From assembly GCA_902779505.1 (NCBI GenBank), contig CACZBZ010000022.1, forward strand, positions 1-37,684: a stretch of 37,684 nucleotides of DNA. The letters run 5' to 3'. This DNA comes from an uncultured Lachnospiraceae bacterium. Lineage in GTDB: Bacteria; Bacillota; Clostridia; Lachnospirales; Lachnospiraceae. Positions 24,886 through 33,472 of the stretch are shown here, piece after piece. How positions within the stretch are numbered: the stretch's first letter is position 1; the number at the start of each line of letters is the position of its first letter. The notes below the pieces were generated by a model. It was not told the origin of the DNA. It was given only the letters and a program-made list of their open reading frames with translations, and searched no databases. The position numbers were made by a program, and so were the translations under genes.

Positions 24886-27321
24886 ATGGAATATACTGAC
24901 AAAGCCAAAGCGGCCTTGCATCTTGCAAAGCTGTGTGCGGGAAAACTGCATCAGACTTATATAGGTACCGAGCATATTCTTATCGGATTGTTAAAAGAGA
25001 ATACAGGAGTTGCTTCCAGAGTCCTTCAGGATAACGGTGTCACAGAGGACAGAATCATAGACCTTATAAGGGAGTTCGTTGCATCCGACAGATCCACAGC
25101 CATAATGGAGAGAGACGGATACACACCCAGAGCCGAGGCTATACTTGACCTTGCGGAAAAGACAGCCGACAGATTCAAAAGTTCCAAGATAGGTACGGAG
25201 CATATTCTTCTTGCGATTCTTGATGAAGGAGAGAATGTGGCAGTGCGCCTTCTGACAGCCCTCGGTGTGGCAAGTCAGAAACTCTATGTAGATACTCTTA
25301 TAGCCATGGGTGAAGACGGAACCGTGATCAAAAACGAGAGTTCCAGAAAAATATCCAAGCAGAAGGGTAAGGAGTCATATATATCTCAGTACAGCAGAGA
25401 TCTGACCGCTCTTGCCAGAATGGATAAGCTTGATCCCGTAATAGGCAGGGACGATGAAGTTGCCAGAGTAATTCAGATACTCAGCAGAAGAACCAAGAAT
25501 AACCCCTGTCTTATCGGTGAGCCCGGTGTAGGTAAGACTGCAATAGTTGAAGGCCTTGCAGAGAGAATCGTATCCGGTGATGTTCCCGATACCGTAAAGA
25601 ATAAAAAGCTTCTTATGCTTGACCTTTCCGGAATGGTTGCCGGAAGTAAATACAGAGGTGAATTCGAAGAGCGAATCAAGAAGGTGATGAAAGAGGTTAC
25701 CGAAGACGGTAATATTATCCTTTTCCTTGACGAGCTTCATACACTTATCGGCGCCGGAGGTGCCGAAGGCGCAATTGATGCTTCCAACATACTTAAGCCG
25801 TCTCTTGCCCGTGGAGAGATTCAGCTCATAGGAGCAACAACCCTGGCCGAATACAGAAAGTATGTTGAGAAGGACGCTGCTCTTGAAAGAAGATTCCAGC
25901 CGGTTACCGTTGAAGAACCCGGTGAAGAGGAAGCTATAAGAATCCTTAAGGGTATTGCACCCAAGTACGAGGAGCATCATAAAGTTACCATTTCGGATGA
26001 AGCAATTGATGCTGCGGTAAGACTGTCGGCCAGATATATCAACGACAGGAATCTGCCGGATAAAGCCATCGATCTTATTGATGAGGCGGCGTCTGCCATC
26101 AGACTTATGCCTGATGCTTCTGCGGGAAAAATCAAGGAGATTCAGGAAGAGATTAAGAAAATCGATCTTCAGATAGAGAGATCGATTAAGATAGAGGCCT
26201 ACAGTCAGGCTGCTGAACTTAAGCGTGCGGAAGACAAGCTTATAGCAAAGATGAATTCCATTGCCAAAAGAGCAAAGAACGCGAGAGAAAAGAGCAAGCT
26301 TGTGGTAGACGAAGAAGCGGTAGCCAAGGTTGTGGCTATGTGGACCAAGATTCCAGTATCAAAACTTACGGAAAAAGAGTCTTCAAGACTTATGAAGCTT
26401 GAGTCGATTCTCCACAAGAGAGTTATAGGACAGAATGAAGCGGTTGAAGCCGTTGCCAAGGCTATGAGACGAGGCAGAGTAGGACTTCAGGATCCCAAGA
26501 GACCTATAGGCTCCTTCCTTTTCTTGGGCCCTACAGGTGTAGGTAAGACTGAACTTTCCAAGGCACTGGCAGAGGCAATGTTCGGTTCCGAGAATGCCCT
26601 TATAAGAATTGATATGTCGGAGTATATGGAGAGCCATACCGTTGCCAAGATGATAGGCTCACCTCCGGGATATGTGGGATTCGATGAAGGCGGACAGCTT
26701 ACCGACAAGGTGAGAAAGAACCCTTACAGTGTTGTGCTTTTTGACGAGATAGAGAAAGCTCATCCCGATGTCTTCAACATACTCCTTCAGGTACTTGATG
26801 ACGGTCATATAACAGACTCAAAGGGACGAAAAGTAAGCTTCAAGAATACGGTTATAATCATGACTTCCAATGCAGGTGCCATGAAGATCGTTGAACCCAA
26901 GAATCTTGGATTTGGCGCCGGCGCCAGCGAGAAGCAGGACTATGAAAAGATGAAGAGCGGTGTAATGGACGAGGTCAAGAGAATGTTCAAACCCGAGTTC
27001 CTTAACCGTATTGATGAGATCATTGTATTCCATTCACTCAATAAGTCTGATATGAAGTCAATCATCACTCTTTTGTCCAAGAATCTCTGTGACAGATGTA
27101 AAGAGCAGATGAACATCAAGCTTACATTGAGCCCTGCGGCCAAGAGCTACATCGTGGACAAACATTCCAATCTCAAGATGGGGGCAAGACCTCTTAAGAG
27201 AGCAATTCAGGCCATCGTTGAGGATGCCCTTGCCGAGGAGATATTGAAGAAAACAGTTGAACCCGGTGATACCGTAACCGTGTCTATAAAAGATGATAAA
27301 GCAGTCTTTAATGTTAAGTGA
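24886..27321 (+). CDS. clpC: ATP-dependent Clp protease ATP-binding subunit ClpC
   Basis: ClpC is the AAA+ unfoldase that feeds proteins to the ClpP peptidase. The 811 residues show two Clp-N repeats (about 1-145, each with IGTEHIL), the first AAA module with Walker A GEPGVGKT at 211-218 and Walker [16 protein letters not shown], the UVR-type middle domain (~410-460), and the second AAA module with Walker A GPTGVGKT at 548-555 and [11 protein letters not shown]. The middle domain separates ClpC from ClpA and ClpB. The usual Gram-positive neighbours ctsR, mcsA and mcsB are absent, and I found no CtsR-type repeat upstream. radA is nearby downstream, as is common in Firmicutes. Confidence 0.96.
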   Translation: MEYTDKAKAALHLAKLCAGKLHQTYIGTEHILIGLLKENTGVASRVLQDNGVTEDRIIDLIREFVASDRSTAIMERDGYTPRAEAILDLAEKTADRFKSSKIGTEHILLAILDEGENVAVRLLTALGVASQKLYVDTLIAMGEDGTVIKNESSRKISKQKGKESYISQYSRDLTALARMDKLDPVIGRDDEVARVIQILSRRTKNNPCLIGEPGVGKTAIVEGLAERIVSGDVPDTVKNKKLLMLDLSGMVAGSKYRGEFEERIKKVMKEVTEDGNIILFLDELHTLIGAGGAEGAIDASNILKPSLARGEIQLIGATTLAEYRKYVEKDAALERRFQPVTVEEPGEEEAIRILKGIAPKYEEHHKVTISDEAIDAAVRLSARYINDRNLPDKAIDLIDEAASAIRLMPDASAGKIKEIQEEIKKIDLQIERSIKIEAYSQAAELKRAEDKLIAKMNSIAKRAKNAREKSKLVVDEEAVAKVVAMWTKIPVSKLTEKESSRLMKLESILHKRVIGQNEAVEAVAKAMRRGRVGLQDPKRPIGSFLFLGPTGVGKTELSKALAEAMFGSENALIRIDMSEYMESHTVAKMIGSPPGYVGFDEGGQLTDKVRKNPYSVVLFDEIEKAHPDVFNILLQVLDDGHITDSKGRKVSFKNTVIIMTSNAGAMKIVEPKNLGFGAGASEKQDYEKMKSGVMDEVKRMFKPEFLNRIDEIIVFHSLNKSDMKSIITLLSKNLCDRCKEQMNIKLTLSPAAKSYIVDKHSNLKMGARPLKRAIQAIVEDALAEEILKKTVEPGDTVTVSIKDDKAVFNVK

Positions 27322-27398
27322 TTTTTTGTGGAATTATGATTACAGATAATATATACTAATATTATAGTTTGTGTATTCCAATTGGAGGGTAAGTACAG

Positions 27399-27809
27399 AT
27401 GAGCGATAAAGAGTTGCTTTATATTGAAGAGGATGGCAGCTTAAGTTTTGGCAATCATAAGCTTGATGAGAAAGCCAAAATGGATGATTTTAAGTATAAC
27501 GGAGACCTGCTGAAGTGTAAGACTTACAAGCCTATGACCAAGCTTGAGAAGAACGGCATGTTTGTATACGAATCAGTACCCGGTACAAGTGTATATCACT
27601 TTACAGAGACTGATGCGGGAGTTGAATTCGAAGTAGAAGGTTCTGAAGATGCTCAGATCACAGTCGGACTGGCTGAAGATACCGAATACGAGATAGTAGT
27701 AGCCGGAACAAGTGCAGGCAAGATGAAGACTAATCTTGGCGGTAAGCTGAGCTTCAATGCAGAACTTGCAGGTTCAGGTAAAATGAAGGTCTCAATTAAG
27801 AAAGCATAA
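27399..27809 (+). CDS. Small acidic protein of unknown function between clpC and radA
   Basis: A 136-residue protein without signal peptide or membrane helix. I do not recognise it with confidence; short proteins of this type in Lachnospiraceae have, from memory, been labelled endosialidase without biochemical support. The first half contains LLYIEEDGSLSFGNHKLDEKAKMDDFKY-type alternating residues and the second half looks all-beta, with repeated Val/Gly strands. TTGGAGGGTAAG precedes the ATG. It has a 77-bp upstream gap rich in -10-like sequences (e.g. TATACT at 27352-27357) and its own terminator, so it may be a separate, well-expressed unit. Confidence 0.75.
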   Translation: MSDKELLYIEEDGSLSFGNHKLDEKAKMDDFKYNGDLLKCKTYKPMTKLEKNGMFVYESVPGTSVYHFTETDAGVEFEVEGSEDAQITVGLAEDTEYEIVVAGTSAGKMKTNLGGKLSFNAELAGSGKMKVSIKKA

Positions 27810-27817
27810 TTTTAATT

Positions 27818-27846
27818 AAGAGGACCCGTAATCGGGTCCTCTTTTT
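27818..27846 (+). terminator. Intrinsic terminator before radA
   Basis: An 11-bp stem AAGAGGACCCG / CGGGTCCTCTT (27818-27828 / 27833-27843), 4-nt loop, T-run at 27842-27846. Confidence 0.92.
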
Positions 27847-27860
27847 AATACGGAGGCAGA

Positions 27861-29228
27861 ATGGCAAAAAGCAAAAACGACATAGTATACTTTTGCAACG
27901 AATGCGGATACGAATCTTCAAAATGGATGGGACAATGCCCTGCATGTAAGTCATGGAACAGTATGGTTGAGCAGAAGGTCAGCCATAAGGTGGCAAGCAG
28001 CACGGGCCTTAAGAAGACATGCGTTAATAATGAGCCTGTGGCTATCGGTTCCATATCTTTGAAAGAAGAGGATAAGATCGTAATAGGAATGCCGGAACTG
28101 GACAGAGTTCTGGGCGGAGGTATTGTGCCCGGCTCCCTTACTCTTGTAGGCGGCGATCCCGGAATAGGTAAGTCGACCCTTCTTTTACAGGTATGTAAGA
28201 TGCTGTCGGATAAAGAACTGGAAGTTCTATATATCTCGGGAGAGGAAAGTCTGAAGCAGATCAGACTGAGAGCTGACAGAATAGGAAAAATGAATGACCA
28301 TGTCAAGCTCCTTTGCGAGACTTGCCTTGAGGATATTACTGCAGTTGTTACTAAGACAAAACCTGAAGTTGTAATCATAGATTCCATTCAGACCATGCAG
28401 AGTGAGAATGTTGATTCCACTCCCGGAAGCGTGTCTCAGGTAAGAGAAGCTACAAGTATACTCATGAGACTGGCCAAGGAAGAAGGGGTCAGCGTATTCA
28501 TTGTAGGTCATGTAACCAAGGAAGGCACGGTAGCGGGCCCCAGAGTATTGGAGCATATGGTGGATACGGTTCTTTATTTTGAGGGAGACCGTAACGCAGC
28601 TTACAGGATTCTCAGGGGAGTCAAGAACAGATTCGGATCCACCAATGAGATAGGCGTATTTGAGATGAAGGCTGAGGGTCTTGTGGAAGTTCCCAATCCT
28701 TCGGAATATATGTTGAGTGGCAGACCGGAAGACGGCAGCGGCTCGGTAGTATCCTGTGCTATGGAAGGAACCAGACCCATATTGTTGGAGATACAGGCAT
28801 TGGTCTCAAGAACCAATTTTGGATTCCCCAGGAGGCAGTCTGCAGGTAGTGATATGAACAGACTCAATCTGCTTATGGCGGTTCTGGAAAAAAGACTGGA
28901 GCTTAAGATCGGCGACTTTGATGCCTATGTCAATATAGCCGGAGGAATGAAGATAAGCGAACCTGCCATCGATCTTGCCATTGTGCTTGCCATCGTCAGC
29001 AGCTTCAGGAATAAGCCTCTTGCGGCGGATATGGTTGCTTTCGGTGAAGTGGGCCTTGGCGGAGAAGTAAGAGCGGTGAGTCAGGCGGCTGCAAGAGTAG
29101 CGGAAGCAAAGAAGCTGGGCTTTGCAAAGTGTATAGTTCCGGCAGCCAATCTTGATGCGGCTAAAGAGATTAAGGGTATAGAACTGCTTGCGGTTAAAAA
29201 TATCAATGATGCCCTTAATTATATTTAA
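27861..29228 (+). CDS. radA: DNA repair protein RadA (Sms)
   Basis: RadA is a RecA-related hexameric helicase that extends recombination intermediates. The 455 residues show the N-terminal zinc finger (FCNECGYESSKWMGQCPAC), Walker A GGDPGIGKS at 97-105, Walker B VVIIDSIQTM, the RadA-specific KNRFG at 255-259, and the C-terminal Lon-protease-like domain (from ~290, GGMKISEPAIDLAIVLAI) lacking peptidase activity in this family. GGAGG lies before the ATG, only 14 bases after the terminator T-run, so its promoter must lie upstream of that hairpin or be weak. A lipoprotein gene follows after 21 bases. Confidence 0.97.
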   Translation: MAKSKNDIVYFCNECGYESSKWMGQCPACKSWNSMVEQKVSHKVASSTGLKKTCVNNEPVAIGSISLKEEDKIVIGMPELDRVLGGGIVPGSLTLVGGDPGIGKSTLLLQVCKMLSDKELEVLYISGEESLKQIRLRADRIGKMNDHVKLLCETCLEDITAVVTKTKPEVVIIDSIQTMQSENVDSTPGSVSQVREATSILMRLAKEEGVSVFIVGHVTKEGTVAGPRVLEHMVDTVLYFEGDRNAAYRILRGVKNRFGSTNEIGVFEMKAEGLVEVPNPSEYMLSGRPEDGSGSVVSCAMEGTRPILLEIQALVSRTNFGFPRRQSAGSDMNRLNLLMAVLEKRLELKIGDFDAYVNIAGGMKISEPAIDLAIVLAIVSSFRNKPLAADMVAFGEVGLGGEVRAVSQAAARVAEAKKLGFAKCIVPAANLDAAKEIKGIELLAVKNINDALNYI

Positions 29229-29249
29229 GGTTTTTATGAGGAGATTATT

Positions 29250-30392
29250 ATGAAAAAGTATATAGCTATTATTCTTACGGGAGTAATATCACTGTCACTT
29301 ATTTCCTGCGGTAAGGCAGCGGAAGAAGTGGCAGAACCAGTAGCAAGTGAAGTTACTGAGGTTGTGGAAGAAAGTTCACAGGCTGATGTTACGGAAGAGG
29401 AAGAAACTGTTGCCGATACGACAGTAGTCGATGACAGCGAGTTTTTTGAAATCTCGTCTTATATCACTGAAGACTGGCAGACAGAATATAAGGAGATTCT
29501 TGATAAATACAGAAGCGAGCGTTCGGTTCCGGATGAGAATCTTATGGCTGGTGATGACGGAGATATTTCAGGTTATTATCTCTTCGATTGCAGCGGAGAT
29601 GATATTCCTGAACTTATTGTCAGAACAGGAAACTGTGAAGCTGCATATATGGACAAGATATATTCCTATAATGGAAAAGAAGTCGTAAGCAGCGAAGAGT
29701 ATGGAGCAGGTCACACTGTATATTACAGCAATCCTAATGAAGCCGGAGCGGTCAGAATATATGGCCATATGGGATACCAGGGGATAGATTCCTTCTATTA
29801 TGACGGTAAGACTATAGATGAAAAGGAATTATTCACGGAAGACCTTTCGACAGCGGATTATGATGCGGAATATACAAAAGTGAGTGATGTTGTTGCAGGT
29901 GCGGAATATCTGTCACAGTATCCTTTCTCATCTGACCTTCCTCTTGCGGAATACGCAGGAAGAACAACTACCGTTGATCAGAGTATGAAGGCTGATGAAG
30001 TTGAAAAGTTTTTGGATGATATTGCAAGCGGAAAAGCAGATGAAGAAGTTGTTCCGGTTCACGCGGAGCATTTCAGAAATCCTCTTGAGGCTATGGCTTT
30101 TTCAGAGCTTTTGAAAGCCGGCAATCTCTATGAATATGCAACGGATGATGCGGTGGTACAGATGACCAAGTCTGCCGACCTTAACGGAGACGGCCAGTCG
30201 GAACTTATCCTCAATATGGGCAATTCCGGAATCGCGGTCCTCAGCAGACAGAACGGCAGAACCTATGCCTACATCCTCAATTACTACGGAAACGGCAGCT
30301 GGATCAGCGTAGAGGGAGATGTTATCAAGTCCGAAGACACTTATTCATCACCCATAAGGCATATTATGAATATGTGGAATAAGACTATATGA
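29250..30392 (+). CDS. Putative lipoprotein with calcium-loop-like segments
   Basis: A 380-residue protein with an N-terminal lipoprotein signal (MKKYIAIILTG, then lipobox LISC with Cys20), followed by an acidic low-complexity linker (~21-70). I do not recognise the rest. Two similar segments, FDCSGDDIPELIV (~111-123) and ADLNGDGQSELILNMG (~310-325), resemble D-x-N-x-D-G calcium loops of FG-GAP/VCBS-type proteins; each precedes a beta strand. AGGAG lies before the ATG. It is 21 bases after radA and probably read from the same transcript, although the functions look unrelated. Export to the outer membrane face is expected from the signal. Confidence 0.8.
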   Translation: MKKYIAIILTGVISLSLISCGKAAEEVAEPVASEVTEVVEESSQADVTEEEETVADTTVVDDSEFFEISSYITEDWQTEYKEILDKYRSERSVPDENLMAGDDGDISGYYLFDCSGDDIPELIVRTGNCEAAYMDKIYSYNGKEVVSSEEYGAGHTVYYSNPNEAGAVRIYGHMGYQGIDSFYYDGKTIDEKELFTEDLSTADYDAEYTKVSDVVAGAEYLSQYPFSSDLPLAEYAGRTTTVDQSMKADEVEKFLDDIASGKADEEVVPVHAEHFRNPLEAMAFSELLKAGNLYEYATDDAVVQMTKSADLNGDGQSELILNMGNSGIAVLSRQNGRTYAYILNYYGNGSWISVEGDVIKSEDTYSSPIRHIMNMWNKTI

Positions 30393-30398
30393 AAAGGG

Positions 30399-30448
30399 GA
30401 GAGCGCCATTGCAATGGGTGGTTGGGAAAATGCAATGACGCTCTTTTT
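30399..30448 (+). terminator. Intrinsic terminator after the lipoprotein gene
   Basis: A 13-position stem GAGCGCCATTGCA / TGCAATGACGCTC (30401-30413 / 30431-30443) with one C/A mismatch and a 17-nt loop, followed by TTTTT. Confidence 0.88.
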
Positions 30449-30569
30449 GGGTTTATATATTTTACAAATCATTTCTAGGAAAGCATTTTTGCAGTTATAA
30501 TTCAATAACAAAGGAAGAAGTCAGTAGGATTTTTAAGAAAAGTGATAGAATAATAATAGAAAAATTCTA

Positions 30570-30598
30570 TTGCTTTAACCAAATACTTTTGATATAAT
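30570..30598 (+). promoter_or_regulatory. Sigma-A promoter for tRNA-Trp
   Basis: TTGCTT at 30570-30575, a 17-base spacer and a perfect TATAAT at 30593-30598, 30 bases before the tRNA. The stretch 30449-30569 before it holds no gene that I can see. Confidence 0.75.
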
Positions 30599-30627
30599 CA
30601 AACACGTTGGCGGTAAGCCTAATGAAT

Positions 30628-30698
30628 AGGGGATTGGTCAAATGGTATGATAGGGGTCTCCAAAACCTTTGGTGGGAGTTCGATTCTCTCATCCCCTG
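30628..30698 (+). tRNA. tRNA-Trp (anticodon CCA)
   Basis: The cloverleaf folds fully: acceptor AGGGGAT / ATCCCCT with G73, D-stem GTCA / TGAT, anticodon stem GGGGT / ACCTT (two G-U pairs) with loop CTCCAAA giving CCA, and T-arm GGGAG-TTCGATT-CTCTC. The 3' CCA is not encoded. It is a single-gene transcript between its own promoter and terminator. Confidence 0.96.
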
Positions 30699-30699
30699 T

Positions 30700-30731
30700 A
30701 AGCTCTAAACCTGATGGTTTAGAGCTTTTTT
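30700..30731 (+). terminator. Intrinsic terminator after tRNA-Trp
   Basis: A 12-bp perfect stem AAGCTCTAAACC / GGTTTAGAGCTT (30700-30711 / 30716-30727), 4-nt loop, then a T-run to 30731. Confidence 0.92.
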
Positions 30732-30789
30732 AGTGTCGTTTTCGATTATTTTTTGATTAAAAATTCGGTCATACCTGAGGCGGCAGGTG

Positions 30790-30795
30790 TATAAT
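30790..30795 (+). promoter_or_regulatory. Candidate -10 box for the acyltransferase gene
   Basis: Perfect TATAAT 57 bases before the ATG at 30852. The -35 region is weak, and a small inverted repeat ACCTG-AGGCGG-CAGGT (30773-30788) occupies the spacer, which could be a regulator site. Confidence 0.4.
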
Positions 30796-30851
30796 ATCCT
30801 ATGTCGTCAGCTTGTATGGCTGGATTTTTAATTCGTTATTCGGAGAATAGG

Positions 30852-31910
30852 ATGAATCAGAACAGATTTCTCTACACTGTAAAGTTAATAGCGTGCCTTG
30901 CGGTCATTACGATCCATGCCAAGTTCCCGGATCCCCTCGGAGATTATGTTGCGGCTCTTGCAAGATTCGCAGTGCCCTTTTTCTTTGCGGTATCCGGAAG
31001 ATATCTTTTATCCGGTGCAGATACATCGGGAGAGATAAGAAGCAGAGCATCCCATTCCCTTAAGAAGACTCTTAAGATCACGGTCATAGTATATCTGATC
31101 TATCAGCTCTATTCGCTTATTTACCATCTGATTATCGGAGCCGATCTTGCAGAACTTTTGGCAGAAAGATTCGGACTCGCTTCCATCAAGAGATTTGTTC
31201 TTTTCAACACCAGTATGGTGATCTATGACGGCAGCTATGTATTCGATCATATGTGGTATCTTTTTGCCTTTATATATGTGCTGATATTTATATTGGTGAT
31301 GACTCCTGTTCTGAGAAAGATATATAAACCTCTTACAGTGTTGTTGCTGCTTAGTCTGCATATCCTCACCTGCCTTCAGGATTACAGTCTTGTGAGAGTG
31401 TGGGGCTTAAGTCTTACCACTTGGTATGTGCTCAGAAGCTGGCTCTTTACAGGTATTCCTTATGTGCTACTGGGAGTTCTTTGGGGAGATATTATCGACA
31501 GGATTAAGAAGGAAAAGAATTCGGAAGAATCTGAAAAGACATTTAACCGTCTGAAGATAATCGGTATATGTTCTCTGTCTCTTGGTATTGTTTCGACCTG
31601 TATTGAGACATCATTTTTTGGAGACAAGGATATCTATTTCGGCTCATTTTTCATGGTGCTGGGAATTCTTCTTATGTCCGAGGCACTTTCGGGAAAAGGA
31701 AAGACAGTCTGGAAAGTGGGAAAAGAGGCTTCTTCCAATATCTATTTCTACCATGTACTGATACTGGCTATTATTAATTTCGCAGCTGACATGGGAGTCC
31801 TTCCTGACATCCCCGCGGCCTTAAAAACCCTGACACTTATGATAGTGTCCGTATTTATCTTTTACGGCCTTCCCCATATCTATCGAAGCCTGATTATTAA
31901 AAAATCATAA
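30852..31910 (+). CDS. Acyltransferase-3 family membrane protein
   Basis: A 352-residue integral membrane protein of the acyltransferase-3 (OafA/NolL-like) family, which O-acetylates or otherwise acylates surface sugars. Seen: N-terminal NRFLYTVKLIACLAVITIHA, with the family R/K-x10-H arrangement in the first helix; the FAVPFFFAVSGRYLL segment; and about ten hydrophobic helices in all, ending near the C-terminal IFYGLPHIYRSLI. I chose ATG 30852 (GGAG upstream, direct start of the family domain) over an earlier in-frame ATG at 30801 that is just after the -10 box. It stands alone; substrate unknown. Confidence 0.87.
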   Translation: MNQNRFLYTVKLIACLAVITIHAKFPDPLGDYVAALARFAVPFFFAVSGRYLLSGADTSGEIRSRASHSLKKTLKITVIVYLIYQLYSLIYHLIIGADLAELLAERFGLASIKRFVLFNTSMVIYDGSYVFDHMWYLFAFIYVLIFILVMTPVLRKIYKPLTVLLLLSLHILTCLQDYSLVRVWGLSLTTWYVLRSWLFTGIPYVLLGVLWGDIIDRIKKEKNSEESEKTFNRLKIIGICSLSLGIVSTCIETSFFGDKDIYFGSFFMVLGILLMSEALSGKGKTVWKVGKEASSNIYFYHVLILAIINFAADMGVLPDIPAALKTLTLMIVSVFIFYGLPHIYRSLIIKKS

Positions 31911-31934
31911 ACTTATCCCATAGTTCTAAGCTTG

Positions 31935-31943
31935 TGATACAAT
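31935..31943 (+). promoter_or_regulatory. Extended -10 promoter for the dipeptidase gene
   Basis: TGATACAAT matches the TGnTATAAT extended -10 form, 47 bases before the ATG; no clear -35 box. Confidence 0.4.
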
Positions 31944-31989
31944 TCTTAAATAGGGATAGAAGTGGAATAAATTACAGGAGGCATGTGAC

Positions 31990-33453
31990 ATGGCATGTAC
32001 AACGGTGCTGGTGGGCAAGAAGGCCAGCAATGACAAATCAACAATGATAGCAAGGACCGATGACGGCTTTTTTGATGTAAAGAAGCTTGTTGTTGTGGAG
32101 CCGAAAAAACAGCCTAAGAAATACAAGAGTGTTATCTCTCATCTTGAGATTGAACTTCCGGACAATCCCATGAGATATACGGCCAGCCCCAGCGTGGATA
32201 AGAAGAACGGTATATGGGCGGCAACAGGTATCAACGAAGCCAACGTAGGAATGACCGCAACGGAGACTATTACATCCAATCCCAGAGTTCTTGCGGCGGA
32301 TCCCTTAGTAAAATATGAGAAGGCCAAGAGCCGTAAGGAAAAAGATAAGATCGGAGGAATCGGAGAAGAAGATATAGTAGTGCTTGTTCTTCCTTATATA
32401 CACAGCGCAAGAGAAGGAGTGGAGAGACTTGCATCCCTTCTTGAGAAATACGGAACATATGAGTCCAACGGAATTGCTTTCAATGATGTTAACGAAGTAT
32501 GGTGGCTTGAGACCATAGGCGGTCATCACTGGATGGCAAGAAAAGTCAAAGACAATGAAGTGGTTATCAATCCCAACCAGTTTGGTATGGATTCCTTTGA
32601 TCTTGAGGATGCCTTCGGAAAACAGAAGGAGAATATGTGCTCCAAGGATCTGAAGGAGTTTATTAAGGATAACGACCTTGATCTGAACGAAAAAGGAGTA
32701 TTCAATCCCAGATTCATATTCGGATCACGTTCCGATTCGGATCATGTATACAACACTCCCAGAGCTTGGTTCATGGGCAGATACCTTACGCCGTTCTCAC
32801 ACAAATGGGAGGGGCCCGATGCGGAATTCGGACCCGAGAGTGACAATATTCCCTGGTCCCTTGTTCCGGATAAGAAGGTGACGGTTGAAGATGTTAAATA
32901 CCTTTTATCAGGCCATTATCAGGGTACACCTTACAATCCATATTCTTCTCAGGATACGGGTAAGAGAGGCATGTATCGTTCCATCGGTATCAACAGAACC
33001 GGCGTAATGGCAGTATGTCAGATAAGAGATAATGTACCGGATGAGATCAAGGGTATCGAATGGGTATGCTTCGGCTCAACCGCTTTTGATGCTTTGCTTC
33101 CCGTATATACAAATGTGAAGAAGATGCCAGCATATCTCAGCAAGGTGACTCTGGATGCATCCACGGAAGATTTCTATTGGGGCAGCCGTCTCATCGCAGT
33201 TCTGGCGGATCACAATTATGCAACATGTATTCAGCATATTGAGAGATATCAGGATGCGGTATTTATAGAAGGAAGAAAACTTCTTATTGAATATGATAAG
33301 AAGATGATTAAATCTAAGAATTACAAGCTTACCGAAGAAGCCAATGAGAAACTGAGTGCCATGGCCAAGAAGGAGACTATCGATACTCTTAACAAAGTTC
33401 TCAAAGACGCCAGTACTCATATGAAGAACGGCTTTAATCGGGCAGACAACTGA
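31990..33453 (+). CDS. C69-family dipeptidase (PepD type)
   Basis: A 487-residue N-terminal-nucleophile peptidase. The sequence begins MACTTVLVGKKASND, and Cys3 matches the nucleophile of lactobacillar PepD, which must be exposed at the N-terminus; removal of Met-Ala would do this. Further family features: MIARTDDGFFDVKK, ENPMRYTASPSV-like and GINEANVGMTATE, and the GIAFNDVNEVWWLETIGGHHW block. No export signal, so it probably cleaves dipeptides in the cytoplasm, feeding amino-acid supply. ACAGGAGG precedes the ATG. The cation transporter gene starts about 19 bases downstream, so the two are likely co-transcribed. Confidence 0.92.
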   Translation: MACTTVLVGKKASNDKSTMIARTDDGFFDVKKLVVVEPKKQPKKYKSVISHLEIELPDNPMRYTASPSVDKKNGIWAATGINEANVGMTATETITSNPRVLAADPLVKYEKAKSRKEKDKIGGIGEEDIVVLVLPYIHSAREGVERLASLLEKYGTYESNGIAFNDVNEVWWLETIGGHHWMARKVKDNEVVINPNQFGMDSFDLEDAFGKQKENMCSKDLKEFIKDNDLDLNEKGVFNPRFIFGSRSDSDHVYNTPRAWFMGRYLTPFSHKWEGPDAEFGPESDNIPWSLVPDKKVTVEDVKYLLSGHYQGTPYNPYSSQDTGKRGMYRSIGINRTGVMAVCQIRDNVPDEIKGIEWVCFGSTAFDALLPVYTNVKKMPAYLSKVTLDASTEDFYWGSRLIAVLADHNYATCIQHIERYQDAVFIEGRKLLIEYDKKMIKSKNYKLTEEANEKLSAMAKKETIDTLNKVLKDASTHMKNGFNRADN

Positions 33454-33472
33454 TTGAAAGGGGGAATTGGTT

